From contig CAVYHJ010000002.1 in NCBI GenBank assembly GCA_963768165.1, positions 930,001 to 994,000 of the forward strand: DNA of 64,000 nt, given 5' to 3'. The stretch comes from CAVYHJ01 sp963768165 [NCBI: uncultured bacterium]. GTDB lineage: Bacteria > UBP4 > UBA4092. The position numbers and the translations under genes were made by a program. Shown here one piece after another: positions 1 through 8,643 of this stretch (positions are counted from its first letter, which is position 1; every line of letters starts with the position of its first letter). The notes under the pieces were generated by a model. The model made no database searches. It saw only the letters and a list, made by a program, of their open reading frames with translations, and was not told where the DNA came from.

Positions 1-1
1 C

Positions 2-202
2 GTCTTAAATTGGGTTCTTGGGAAATCCCGCCCTTTGGCAGAAACAGCTACTAGCGATGCCTGGTTAAATGGTTTAACAATTACTCAACCTGAATTTATT
101 AAAACCTATATTTTAGACCGTTTAATAAGCATAAATCGGTTGGGTGGATATAAATCTAAAGGGTTTGGCACAGTGAAAATAAGTGTGCAGGAAATATCCT
201 GA
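2..202 (+). CDS. RAMP-superfamily Cas protein, C-terminal fragment
   Basis: The gene enters from outside the window; only the last 66 codons are visible, ending in TGA at 200-202. The fragment ends with a glycine-rich loop (GGYKSKGFGTVKISV), the pattern typical of the C-terminal G-loop of RAMP proteins such as Csm3, Cmr or Csx10, which bind crRNA in type III effector complexes. It lies just upstream of the leader and CRISPR array in the same orientation, which supports a cas assignment. Which RAMP subunit it is cannot be told from this piece. Confidence 0.6.
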   Translation, partial: VLNWVLGKSRPLAETATSDAWLNGLTITQPEFIKTYILDRLISINRLGGYKSKGFGTVKISVQEIS

Positions 203-311
203 CTTCATTTTTTCGCAAACCTACCCCCTTTTTATGCAGAAAACAGGTTTGCGAAATATTGGACTTTTCCACGAAACATAACTCTAATAAAATCAAAGGA
301 AGTGATTTAGT
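203..311 (+). promoter_or_regulatory. CRISPR leader region
   Basis: This AT-rich, non-coding stretch separates the cas-like gene from the first repeat. The repeats nearest to it are identical and those at the far end are degenerate, so new spacers are expected to enter here and the array should be transcribed rightwards from this side. No clear -35/-10 pair could be assigned. Confidence 0.6.
211..256. repeat. 12-bp perfect inverted repeat in the leader
   Basis: The arms TTTCGCAAACCT (211-222) and AGGTTTGCGAAA (245-256) are exact complements around a 22-nt loop. It starts about 9 nt after the upstream stop codon, so it could form the cas operon terminator hairpin. No U-run follows, however, so a leader binding site for the integration machinery is an equal possibility. 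Confidence 0.6.
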
Positions 312-1360
312 GTTACAGACGAAGACCTTATGAACAAGGGATTGAAACTCCTTGGTCTACCACGCTTTACTTCCTGTAAGTAGTTACAGACGAAGACCTT
401 ATGAACAAGGGATTGAAACTCAATTAGGAATTTCTTGGTTAATGGATTATATTCAGTTACAGACGAAGACCTTATGAACAAGGGATTGAAACCTTCATAG
501 GTAAATTCTGCTGGTTCACTTCCAATAAGTTACAGACGAAGACCTTATGAACAAGGGATTGAAACGACACGGTGGGGAAGCGTGGATAAAATCATAATCA
601 GTTACAGACGAAGACCTTATGAACAAGGGATTGAAACATTGGGATTAAATAAGAACTGGTGGATAGAGTGGAAGTTACAGACGAAGACCTTATGAACAAG
701 GGATTGAAACAAGTGTATCCTAGCAGACTATCGCATACGGTTGAGGTTACAGACGAAGACCTTATGAACAAGGGATTGAAACACAAAAATCCAGCCACCA
801 TAAATCCGATTTTCTTATGTTACAGACGAAGACCTTATGAACAAGGGATTGAAACACCTATCATTTAATTTTTCCAACGTATCATTCTGTGTTACAGACG
901 AAGACCTTATGAACAAGGGATTGAAACCATTTTGCAATTCACAATTACTCTATACATTTTATGTTACAGACGAAGACCTTATGAACAAGGGATTGAAACT
1001 CGAAATAATGATGTCGTTGTTCTTCAAAAGAGTCGTTACAGACGAAGACCTTATGAACAAGGGATTGAAACTCATATATTTTTTCATTTTATCTCTCCGG
1101 GTTTAAGTTACAGACGAAGACCTTATGAACAAGGGATTGAAACATTAATATGACTAATGCTCCGAAAATAATTAACCGTTACAGAACAAGACCTTATGAA
1201 CAAGGGATTGAAACGCCAGCGGCACTTACCAAAATCGAAACATTTTTCGTTACAGAACGAGACCTTATGAACAAGGGATTGAAACAGCTCGCCAATCGCA
1301 TCGGATACCGCCGTTTTTAAATCGTTACAGAACGAGACCTTATGAACAAGGGATTGAAAC
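312..1360 (+). CRISPR. CRISPR array, 15 repeats and 14 spacers
   Basis: The 37-nt repeat begins GTTACAGACGAAGACC and ends AAGGGATTGAAAC; the ATTGAAAC end is typical of repeats giving an 8-nt crRNA 5' tag. Repeats start at 312, 383, 456, 529, 601, 674, 746, 819, 891, 963, 1035, 1107, 1178, 1249 and 1324. The first twelve are identical. The last three carry changes at positions 9-11, which marks the old, leader-distal end. Spacers are 34-38 nt and all differ. The repeat end and the adjacent RAMP gene suggest type III, though other types share this repeat end. Short open frames through the repeats are artefacts. Confidence 0.98.
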
Positions 1361-1750
1361 TCAATCGGATGTTATCCAAAATCAGGGCTGAGGTAGGGGT
1401 AACACTGGATTCCCGCTCGGAGTCGGGAATGACAACCCCAGACGACTCACTGAGTCGCCCCTACACAAACATTTCCCTCTCCCATTGGGAGAGGGCTAGG
1501 GTGAGGGTAACAGGGTAATAAGGTGGAATTGTAACCCTAAACTCTAAACCCCAAACCCGAAACTGACTCGTAGAGTCATTCTGAGTCTGCGAAGAATCCC
1601 ACCAAATTGGCAAAAAATACCCATCTCATATATAATCTTATAATCCTTTTTGAGAGGTAACGAGTATATATAATTAATAACCTTACATATTATTAATATT
1701 TTTAACCACTATGTTACATTTATTTCAACCAGACGAGGAGGTGACTATGA
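1361..1750. repeat. Intergenic stretch with several palindromic repeat remnants
   Basis: No gene is visible. Stems seen: outer GTAGGGG (1393-1399) with CCCCTAC (1458-1464), enclosing ATTCCCG/CGGGAAT (1409-1430) and GACTC/GAGTC (1444-1456), together a cloverleaf-like fold. Next to it is CCCTCTCCC-att-GGGAGAGGG (1475-1495), followed by CTAGGGTGAGGG, a type of repeat common in many genomes. A tract of AAAC-type heptads (1531-1562) and GACTC-gta-GAGTC (1564-1576) follow. These look like eroded non-autonomous palindromic elements. Confidence 0.55.
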
Positions 1751-2761
1751 ATGCTCTATATCATTCGTGTTATATTCGCAATACTAACCGCCACATTTAC
1801 ATTTTATATTGTTTATCATGGAAACGGTTCTCTGCAGGATGCCACCTTGGGAGGAACTCTCGGATTAATCGGTGCTCTCATTATCATTGCACTGGAATTG
1901 GCACTTCGTAAAGTTAGAATTAAAGCGTTATTTATTGGTGGATTGGGACTTATCGGCGGATTGATCACTGGATTGATTCTGGTAAATACGTTTGATTCTG
2001 TCTTACCCGCCAATCCCCCTTATGCGGATATTGTTAAAGTTTTATTGCCTTTAATTCTGGGTTATCTGGGATTCACGGTTGGTATCAAAAAATCCGAACA
2101 AGTGCATCTGGACGAATCCGGTCTGGGATTTACTTCCGCGGCAGCTATGCACGGCGGGAGTAAAGAATACAAAATCCTCGACACCAGTGTCATTATTGAC
2201 GGGCGTATTGCCGATATCGCCGAGACTGGTTTTCTTTCCGGCATATTGATTATCCCTCGTTTTGTCCTTGGCGAATTGCAACATATTGCCGATTCCGCCG
2301 ACCCCTTGCGCCGTAAACGGGGACGCAGAGGATTGGATATCTTAAATAAATTACAAAAAAGTGAACTCCCTGTGGAAATCGTGGAAACGGATTTTCCGTC
2401 AGTTCCTGCCGTAGATGCCAAACTCGTGGAACTGGCCAAAGCTATGGGTGGACCTATCATTACCAACGATTTCAACCTCAATAAAGTCGCTGAGTTACAA
2501 GGGGTCTCGGTACTCAATATTAATGAACTGGCAAACGCTCTTCGTCCCGTGGTTCTTCCGGGTGAGGAATTTAAAGTCTTTGTTTTAAAAGAAGGCAAGG
2601 AATATAATCAGGGAGTCGGCTATCTCGATGACGGCACCATGGTCGTCGTGGACAGTGGTAAAGAATTCTTAAACCAAAAAGTGGATGTGGTTGTCACTAG
2701 CGTTTTACAAACCACCGCCGGCCGTATGATCTTCTCGCGCATCGCCGGAGCAGGAGAATAA
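1751..2761 (+). CDS. PIN-TRAM domain integral membrane protein (YacL family)
   Basis: The 336-residue protein has about four hydrophobic segments in residues 1-115. A PIN nuclease domain follows from about residue 140, with the first acidic residue in [11 protein letters not shown] and later ones in ITNDFNLN, and a C-terminal TRAM-like domain lies at about 275-336. This is the architecture of the YacL family, presumed membrane-anchored RNases with no well-defined substrate. GAGGAGGTG sits 8 nt before the chosen ATG, which fixes the start. The gene lies just upstream of ispD-ispF on the same strand, an order also met in other bacteria. Confidence 0.9.
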   Translation: MLYIIRVIFAILTATFTFYIVYHGNGSLQDATLGGTLGLIGALIIIALELALRKVRIKALFIGGLGLIGGLITGLILVNTFDSVLPANPPYADIVKVLLPLILGYLGFTVGIKKSEQVHLDESGLGFTSAAAMHGGSKEYKILDTSVIIDGRIADIAETGFLSGILIIPRFVLGELQHIADSADPLRRKRGRRGLDILNKLQKSELPVEIVETDFPSVPAVDAKLVELAKAMGGPIITNDFNLNKVAELQGVSVLNINELANALRPVVLPGEEFKVFVLKEGKEYNQGVGYLDDGTMVVVDSGKEFLNQKVDVVVTSVLQTTAGRMIFSRIAGAGE

Positions 2762-2770
2762 GAAAATTTC

Positions 2771-2823
2771 AGATTGTAGATTTAAGATATAAGATTGAAA
2801 CAATGTATTTCAATCTACAATCT
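2771..2823. repeat. Inverted repeat between yacL-like gene and ispD
   Basis: Arms AGATTGTAGATT (2771-2782) and AATCTACAATCT (2812-2823) are exact complements, and an inner GATTGAAA/TTTCAATC pair (2793-2815) continues the stem. It could form an RNA hairpin in the readthrough transcript, but there is no U-run, so it looks more like a palindromic intergenic element than a terminator. Confidence 0.6.
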
Positions 2824-2849
2824 ACTATCTGAAATCTAAAATTATTACT

Positions 2850-3536
2850 ATGGATGCTGTCGCGATAGTTGTTGCCGCGGGCAAGGGAATCCGGTTCGGG
2901 GGAAATACGCCCAAATCCCTGGTTACTTTGGGTGGTAAACCTCTCATGGTGCATTGTTTACAAACCCTTAACCAGAGCCGTTGGATTGACAACATCATCC
3001 TGGTCACTTCCCGGGAATTGGTCTCCACCTGTGAAAAAGAAATTCTTCATAAATATTCTCTCGTCCGTGTCGACCAGGTTATTGAAGGCGGGAAAGAACG
3101 GCAGGATTCTGTTATGGCGGGACTCAAAGCCATCAGTCATCCCCCTCAATTTGTGCTTATCCAGGATGCCGCCCGTCCTTTCCTCACGGAAGACATGATT
3201 GAGCAAACTTTACACGGAGCTAAAGAAGTCGGTGGGGCGGTTATCGCTACCAAAATTACCGACACTGTCAAAGAAACCGATGGCAGTGCTTTTGTCCAGA
3301 AAACCATCCCGCGCGATAACCTTTGGTCGGTGCAAACTCCCCAGACTTTTAATTACTCTATCCTGGTCTCCGCCTATCAATGGGCCTTCGATAACCATTT
3401 ACAAGTCACCGACGACGCCAGCTTGGTGGAAAAATTCGGCAATGCAGTCAAATTGATTCCCGGTACGAAAAATAATATTAAGATCACCACTCCGGAAGAT
3501 TTGGAACTGGCAGAATTACTTTTAAAAAAACGATAA
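2850..3536 (+). CDS. ispD: 2-C-methyl-D-erythritol 4-phosphate cytidylyltransferase
   Basis: It transfers CMP from CTP to MEP in the third step of the non-mevalonate isoprenoid pathway, in the cytosol. The 228-residue length fits the family. The N-terminal nucleotide-binding motif VVAAGKGIRFGGNTPKS is present, as are VLIQDAARPF and the C-terminal region TDDASLVEKFG and KITTPEDLELAE. ispF follows 16 bp downstream, so the two are probably co-transcribed. The upstream spacer carries an inverted repeat and little Shine-Dalgarno signal. Confidence 0.97.
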   Translation: MDAVAIVVAAGKGIRFGGNTPKSLVTLGGKPLMVHCLQTLNQSRWIDNIILVTSRELVSTCEKEILHKYSLVRVDQVIEGGKERQDSVMAGLKAISHPPQFVLIQDAARPFLTEDMIEQTLHGAKEVGGAVIATKITDTVKETDGSAFVQKTIPRDNLWSVQTPQTFNYSILVSAYQWAFDNHLQVTDDASLVEKFGNAVKLIPGTKNNIKITTPEDLELAELLLKKR

Positions 3537-3552
3537 CTCTGACTTATAATTT

Positions 3553-4026
3553 ATGTTTCGCGTAGGTATTGCCTATGACATTCATCCTCTTGTCCCGGGA
3601 CGTCCGTTAATCCTCGGGGGAATACATATCCCTTTCGATAAAGGACTGGATGGCGATTCCGATGCAGATGTACTAACTCATGCCATCATAGATGCCATCC
3701 TGGGAGCTTTGGGACATGGGGATATCGGCAGAGTCTTTGGTGTCGGCACTCCCGAAGTCATGGGAATCTCCAGTATCGTGTTATTGGAAAAAACTTATAA
3801 ACGCATGATTGAAAATAAATTTAAAATAATCAATATGGACTCCACCATCATTGCGGAAGCCCCTAAACTAAACCCCTTTATTCCTGATATGCGCGATAAA
3901 TTATCCGCCACCCTGCACTGCTCACCGGACTCCATCAATATAAAATCCACCACTCACAAAAAATTGGGATTTCTCGGAACCGGAGAAGCTATCGCAGTCC
4001 ATGCCATTGCTCAAATCGGTCAATGA
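3553..4026 (+). CDS. ispF: 2-C-methyl-D-erythritol 2,4-cyclodiphosphate synthase
   Basis: It cyclises CDP-ME 2-phosphate to MEcPP with release of CMP. At 157 residues it is full length. Metal ligands D9 and H11 (YDIHPL) and the third histidine in VLTHAIIDAI are present, as are the DGDSDADV segment and the C-terminal TTHKKLGFLGTGEAIAVHA. It directly follows ispD, so two MEP-pathway steps are made from one transcript. A TATAAT at 3545-3550 lies too close to the ATG to be its own promoter. Confidence 0.97.
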   Translation: MFRVGIAYDIHPLVPGRPLILGGIHIPFDKGLDGDSDADVLTHAIIDAILGALGHGDIGRVFGVGTPEVMGISSIVLLEKTYKRMIENKFKIINMDSTIIAEAPKLNPFIPDMRDKLSATLHCSPDSINIKSTTHKKLGFLGTGEAIAVHAIAQIGQ

Positions 4027-4145
4027 CACACTGAGGTTTACGGTCTTCGTTTTCTCCTGATTCAATACTTTCGGAGATAACTGTATAATAAATACCCGTT
4101 ATCTTATGCAATCTACCAGACATATTCGGAATAAAGGAGTTATAC

Positions 4146-5243
4146 ATGAATAAAAAACAATTGATGCAAGCGGCCTATTTACCCGGTAATAGTACGGTTG
4201 TCCTGAAAAATGTTGCCATACCAACACCGGGTCATGGTCAGGTTTTGGTTAAGACAAAATCATCGACCATCTGTGGCAGCGATATTCGCGCTATCTATCG
4301 AGAACATCTGGGAAAAGGTCCCGAAGGATATCAAAATAAAATTGCCGGGCATGAACCGGCAGGACAGATTGTTCAATGCGGTCCCGGTATGCGTAGGTTC
4401 AAAAAGGGTGACCGAGTTATTGTCTATCATATTTCGGGTTGTGGGGTATGTTACGATTGCCGGAGAGGGTATATGATCAGTTGTACCAGTCCTCTTCGAG
4501 CCGCCTATGGCTGGCAAAGAGACGGTGGAATGGCACCTTATATTCTTGCGGAAGAAAAAGATTGCGTACTTCTCCCTAATATCTTGACATATACCGATGG
4601 AGCCCAAGTGGCTTGCGGATTCGGTACGGTTTATGAAGCGCTTGAAAAAATCGGGATTTCCGGAAATGATGCCGTACTGGTGGTCGGGTTGGGTCCGGTC
4701 GGCCTTGCCACACTCATGCTGGCGAAAGCCATGGGGGCACAAATGCTAATCGGTGTGGATGTGATTAAAGAACGATGCCAATTGGCAGAAAAGAAAAAAC
4801 TTGCCGACCATATATTTCTCTCCGGTCCCAATGCCCTCAAGAAAATACTGGATTTAACCCAGGGCAACGGTGTTGAACGTGCGGTCGAATGTTCCGCCCA
4901 TACTTTGGGACGGCAACTTTCCATCCGAGCAACACGGAAATGGGGGAAAATTGCTTTTGTCGGTGAAGGGGGCACTGTGGAATTCAATCCCAGCCCCGAT
5001 ATTATCCACGATCAAAAGACGATTTATGGGTCATGGGTCACCAGTATCTGGAAAATGGAAGAACTGGTTGAAAGGCTTGTTCGTTGGGGTATTCATCCGG
5101 AATATCTTGTCACACACCGGTTTACCCTGGATCAGGTGTCGAAGGCCTATGAACTTATGGCGGAAGGTAAATGTGGGAAAGTAGCCGTTGTCTTTGATGA
5201 AGAAATTCGACCCACAAAGGTCAGGGAGAAAATCACTTTATGA
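4146..5243 (+). CDS. Zinc-dependent medium-chain alcohol dehydrogenase
   Basis: A 365-residue MDR-family NAD(P)-dependent dehydrogenase. Seen: the catalytic-zinc cysteine in STICGSDIRAIY, GHEPAG with the zinc-binding H-E pair, the four-cysteine structural zinc lobe GCGVCYDCRRGYMISC, and the Rossmann motif VVGLGPVGLATLMLA. It resembles sorbitol/threonine dehydrogenase-like enzymes, but the substrate cannot be read from sequence. AAGGAG at 4134-4139 fixes the start. Its stop overlaps the start of the next gene (ATGA), an aldo/keto reductase, so the pair likely handles one polyol or sugar pathway. Confidence 0.9.
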   Translation: MNKKQLMQAAYLPGNSTVVLKNVAIPTPGHGQVLVKTKSSTICGSDIRAIYREHLGKGPEGYQNKIAGHEPAGQIVQCGPGMRRFKKGDRVIVYHISGCGVCYDCRRGYMISCTSPLRAAYGWQRDGGMAPYILAEEKDCVLLPNILTYTDGAQVACGFGTVYEALEKIGISGNDAVLVVGLGPVGLATLMLAKAMGAQMLIGVDVIKERCQLAEKKKLADHIFLSGPNALKKILDLTQGNGVERAVECSAHTLGRQLSIRATRKWGKIAFVGEGGTVEFNPSPDIIHDQKTIYGSWVTSIWKMEELVERLVRWGIHPEYLVTHRFTLDQVSKAYELMAEGKCGKVAVVFDEEIRPTKVREKITL

Positions 5244-6298
5244 AAAACCAACCTAGTTCCAAATCTCTTCAAAATGCCCTAGACGGTATTGATCCTGATA
5301 AAATCCCCAAAAAAGTTCTTTCTTCCGGAGCCAAGATACCAGGTATCGGATTGGGAACATTTGGATCGGACAAATATTCCGGTGAACAGATTGCTGAAGC
5401 TGTGGCAGATGCTATCACTATCGGATATAGACATATTGATTGTGCCTCAGTCTATGGAAATGAAAATCTCATCGGACAGGTTTTTCAGGATGTCATGAGA
5501 AAAGGAATGCACCGTAAGGAACTTTGGATTACGTCAAAACTCTGGAATGATAAACATGGCGAAAAAGATGTCATTCCATCTTGTGAAAAATCACTCCAGG
5601 ATTTACAGGTCGATTACCTTGATCTGTATCTGGTACACTGGCCTTTTCCAAATTATCATGCAAAAGGTGTGGATGTGAGTTCTCGCGACCCTCATGCGAA
5701 ACCTTATATCCATGAAAATTATATGAAAACCTGGCGTCAAATGGAAAAATTAGTGGATAAAGGTCTGGTGAAACATATTGGTACTTCCAATATGACAATT
5801 CCCAAACTTGAACTTTTGCTAAGGGATGCTGAAATAAAACCGGTTTGTAATGAAATGGAATTACACCCGCATTTTCAGCAACCCCGGTTATTCAACTATG
5901 TCATGGAACACGGAATGGTTCCTATCGGATACAGTCCCATCGGTTCACCTTCCCGCCCGGACCGTGATAAAACACCCGATGATACTGTGGATATGGAAGA
6001 CCCGGTCATTGTGAAAATTGCCAACCGGCTTAATGTCCATCCCGCGGTGGTTTGTGTCAAATGGGCAATTCAACGCGGGCAGATTCCGATTCCTTTTTCA
6101 ATCCATCGTGAGAAATATCTTGCCAATCTGCGTGCCGCCGTGACCGAACCTCTTTCTAAAACAGAAATGATGGAAATCTCCAGGATTGATAAGAATTGCC
6201 GGCTAATTAAAGGACAGGTCTTCCTTTGGAAAGGTGCCGATTCCTGGAATGATTTATGGGATATTGATGATAAAATCAAAGGGGTTAACAGCAACTAA
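5240..6298 (+). CDS. Aldo/keto reductase
   Basis: A 352-residue NADPH-dependent oxidoreductase with a TIM barrel. The tetrad is visible: Asp in YRHIDCAS, Tyr in SVYGNE, Lys in ITSKLWND and His in LVHWPFP. The C-terminal cofactor region WAIQRGQIPIPFS is also present. An N-terminal extension of about 30 residues precedes the barrel. Translation is coupled to the upstream alcohol dehydrogenase by a 4-bp overlap, so the two may interconvert a sugar or polyol through a carbonyl intermediate. Substrate unknown. Confidence 0.93.
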   Translation: MKNQPSSKSLQNALDGIDPDKIPKKVLSSGAKIPGIGLGTFGSDKYSGEQIAEAVADAITIGYRHIDCASVYGNENLIGQVFQDVMRKGMHRKELWITSKLWNDKHGEKDVIPSCEKSLQDLQVDYLDLYLVHWPFPNYHAKGVDVSSRDPHAKPYIHENYMKTWRQMEKLVDKGLVKHIGTSNMTIPKLELLLRDAEIKPVCNEMELHPHFQQPRLFNYVMEHGMVPIGYSPIGSPSRPDRDKTPDDTVDMEDPVIVKIANRLNVHPAVVCVKWAIQRGQIPIPFSIHREKYLANLRAAVTEPLSKTEMMEISRIDKNCRLIKGQVFLWKGADSWNDLWDIDDKIKGVNSN

Positions 6299-6356
6299 GA
6301 ATGGGTGTAACTGTCCCTGATTAGCTTGGCAGTAACTCAAGTCAACCGGGTACCCT

Positions 6357-6989
6357 TTAAAATTCTTCCGTCGCCTGTAACCAATTTCGAGCAATCAACG
6401 CATGTCCCGCCAAGGAAGGATGAACACCGTCAGGCGCCCAAAACGCCGGTTCACGCAGGGTCATCGCTTTGGCAAAAATTCCATCCAAAGGAATTAACAA
6501 AGCATGGAATTCTTTGGCCAATTTTCGAACGATATCAATCTTGGGATTCAAGTCTTCCCGAAAGCGGATTCGATCTTCCGGTACGGGAAGAACAAAAGGT
6601 TCCAGTAAGATAATCCGGCAATCCAATTTCTCTCGAGCCTGAGTTAATAGAGCCCTGTATTTTCCCTCAAAGGATTCCGGGGACGTGAGATCGTTATTAT
6701 CGTATCGCCGCCAGGTATCATTGATTCCAATCATGATGGACAACCAACTGGGTTTTAAATCTAAACAATCCTTTTGCCATCGGGCAAGTAAATCTGTAAT
6801 GCGGTCACCACCGACACCCCGATTGATAAACTGAACTCGCTTTTCAGGATACAACGAAGAAAACCAAGCCCCGACCATCATGGCATATCCATATCCAAGA
6901 CAGGTACTATCCTCCCGGTTCCGACCTGCATCTGTGATGCTGTCTCCTTGAAATAAAACGATGGCATCTTTTTCGATTTTTGCTGACAT
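6357..6989 (-). CDS. SGNH/GDSL-family hydrolase
   Basis: A 210-residue esterase-like protein. The four SGNH blocks are present: FQGDSITDAGR with the nucleophile Ser (block I), NRGVGGDR (block II, Gly), IGINDTW (block III, Asn) and APDGVHPSLAGH (block V, Asp-x-x-His). There is no signal peptide, so it is cytosolic, probably an acetyl-esterase acting on a sugar or lipid ester. It converges with the aldo/keto reductase gene, leaving a 58-bp gap. Confidence 0.92.
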   Translation of the reverse strand: MSAKIEKDAIVLFQGDSITDAGRNREDSTCLGYGYAMMVGAWFSSLYPEKRVQFINRGVGGDRITDLLARWQKDCLDLKPSWLSIMIGINDTWRRYDNNDLTSPESFEGKYRALLTQAREKLDCRIILLEPFVLPVPEDRIRFREDLNPKIDIVRKLAKEFHALLIPLDGIFAKAMTLREPAFWAPDGVHPSLAGHALIARNWLQATEEF

Positions 6990-7376
6990 ATTCCTTATCC
7001 TCTCTTATACGATAGAAACTATGAGTAGCGGGTTAATCCGTGTGAAAATACAATAATTATTTTACTATACAAACCTGATTCAGCAAATTCGTCCTTAAAG
7101 ATACGGTTAACTCTTCCCATTTGATTGATAATCTCATCCCTTAAAATTTTATATAATGGCTTTTATTCCAACAACTCCCAATATTTCTTTTCGACAGTCG
7201 TAGGTAATAGAATCATTATGGTCGTAAAATAAACAGAGTCCAAGTCGATTGCCAAGGTGAATCCTTGGCCTATGTTCGCAATAAAACAGGTCCCCATCCA
7301 AGTCATATTGACAACAAGTTAACAACAAGGAAAGTTATACGATTTATAGAAAGTGAGGTAATTCTAAAAGATTATT
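6990..7376. other. Intergenic region without a confident gene
   Basis: 387 bases lie between the SGNH hydrolase and the tRNA. A minus-strand frame from about 7340 to 7149 is open and reads somewhat protein-like, but it has no start codon or ribosome site and I do not recognise it. It may be a decayed gene end. Nothing else was seen. Confidence 0.4.
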
Positions 7377-7453
7377 TGGTGCGCCCGGCGGGAGTTGAAC
7401 CCACGACCAACGGTTTAGGAAACCGCTGCTCTATCCAACTGAGCTACGGGCGC
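7377..7453 (-). tRNA. tRNA-Arg (anticodon CCU)
   Basis: On the minus strand, GCGCCCG at the 5' end pairs with CGGGCGC, giving a 7-bp acceptor stem. The D-arm has AGCTCAGTTGGATAGAGC, and the anticodon loop TTCCTAA lies between GCGGT and ACCGT, giving CCU, which reads AGG (Arg). The T-arm contains GGTTCAACTCC. A discriminator A and CCA are encoded (7377-7380). It lies downstream of apt on the same strand. Confidence 0.95.
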
Positions 7454-7585
7454 ACGATATTGACTCGTGAGTACCGAAGACAGCGGGGTTACCTTCGCCT
7501 GGGCTCCAAGACGGATTGGGAAATAGAGACATGAAACGTTTTGATTTTGATATGATTCCACATTTCACAACCCGTGTTTATTTTG

Positions 7586-8113
7586 TTAATATTGAAGCAA
7601 CGATTGGAAAGGATACTCCTTCAATTTATCCTTGCCATGTAAAAAAGTCAATTCAATTAAAAAAACAACTCCCACAATTGTTCCACCCAACCGGTTTACC
7701 AGGTCCACTGTAGCGGCGGCTGTTCCTCCGGTTGCCAGGACATCATCCACCACCAGAACCCGTGTTCCTTTTTGAATGGCGTCCTGATGAATTTGCAATT
7801 TGTCGGTTCCGTATTCCAAAGCATAGGATGCTTCAATGGTTTTCCACGGTAGTTTCCCGGGTTTTCGCACTGGAACAAACCCGGCTCCCAGCCGGTAGGC
7901 GGACGCGCTGGCAAATACAAAACCGCGCGATTCCACTCCCACCACAGCATCAATAGAGCTGTTCAAGAACGGTTCGGTAATCCAATTTATCGATTGTTTA
8001 AAAGCGTCTTTGTCACGTAATAAAGGAGTGATATCTTTGAATATCACTCCGGGTTTGGGAAAATCTGGAATGTCACGGATATACTTTCGTATATCCAATG
8101 TCGCATGAGGCAC
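7586..8113 (-). CDS. apt: Adenine phosphoribosyltransferase
   Basis: It salvages adenine to AMP using PRPP. It has 175 residues, the usual length. Seen: the adenine-binding VVGVESRGFVF region, the PPi loop with FVPVRKPGKLPW, and the PRPP-binding motif RVLVVDDVLATGGTAAA. It starts 34 bp after rpsU on the same strand and is probably in one transcript with it; tRNA-Arg lies further downstream. Confidence 0.97.
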   Translation of the reverse strand: MPHATLDIRKYIRDIPDFPKPGVIFKDITPLLRDKDAFKQSINWITEPFLNSSIDAVVGVESRGFVFASASAYRLGAGFVPVRKPGKLPWKTIEASYALEYGTDKLQIHQDAIQKGTRVLVVDDVLATGGTAAATVDLVNRLGGTIVGVVFLIELTFLHGKDKLKEYPFQSLLQY

Positions 8114-8147
8114 AATTAACTCCTAACGAGATTCAACAAAACTATCG

Positions 8148-8345
8148 TCATCGTATCAATCGGGATTCGCGTTTTTTAATTTTCCGAATGGCTGCCAATT
8201 GTTTTCTTTTGCGGCGGACACTGGGCTTTTCATAGTATTCCCGTTTTTTGATTTCAGCGAGAATCCCATGTTTTTCACATTCCTTTTTAAAACGTTTCAA
8301 AGCGCGGTCAATGGTTTCATTTTCCGTAATCCGCACTTCTGCCAT
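8148..8345 (-). CDS. rpsU: 30S ribosomal protein S21
   Basis: A 65-residue basic protein of the small subunit involved in initiation. The family pattern [22 protein letters not shown] is seen, broken here at residues 6-19 by charged residues, and the tail is rich in Lys and Arg. I chose the ATG at 8345 rather than the GTG four codons upstream, because a GGGGGGTG purine run lies 9 nt before it. The gene precedes apt. Confidence 0.95.
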   Translation of the reverse strand: MAEVRITENETIDRALKRFKKECEKHGILAEIKKREYYEKPSVRRKRKQLAAIRKIKKRESRLIR

Positions 8346-8643
8346 ATTGTAGGGCACCCCCCGTCTATACTATATAAACTACTCAAATAACTACATTTAA
8401 ACATACCATTACTATAGCGATACAGGGAAATCATGTCAAGTGAATTAAAAGAGCTGGATTTAGATGATTAATTTTCTTACGTTAAAACCAATGAATGTCA
8501 GATGACTTTTATGCAAACCAACCTATAAACAACTAAGCTTCCACTCTATTTTTAGAACGAAATTGTTTTATTATAAGAAATTCTAATTCCAGTTTATTAG
8601 AAATACTCGAAAGAGAAGGGAATTGAAAAAAGAAGAAAAGTAT

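Noticed and set aside
293-1153. Several short open frames through the CRISPR array
   Set aside because: They are made by the repeat unit in different frames and have no ribosome sites.
3545-3550. TATAAT before ispF as its promoter
   Set aside because: It lies 3 bp before the ATG, so transcription would start inside the coding region.
7149-7343. Minus-strand open frame between the SGNH hydrolase and tRNA-Arg
   Set aside because: It reads somewhat like protein but lacks a start codon and ribosome site, and I cannot name a family; left as possible debris.
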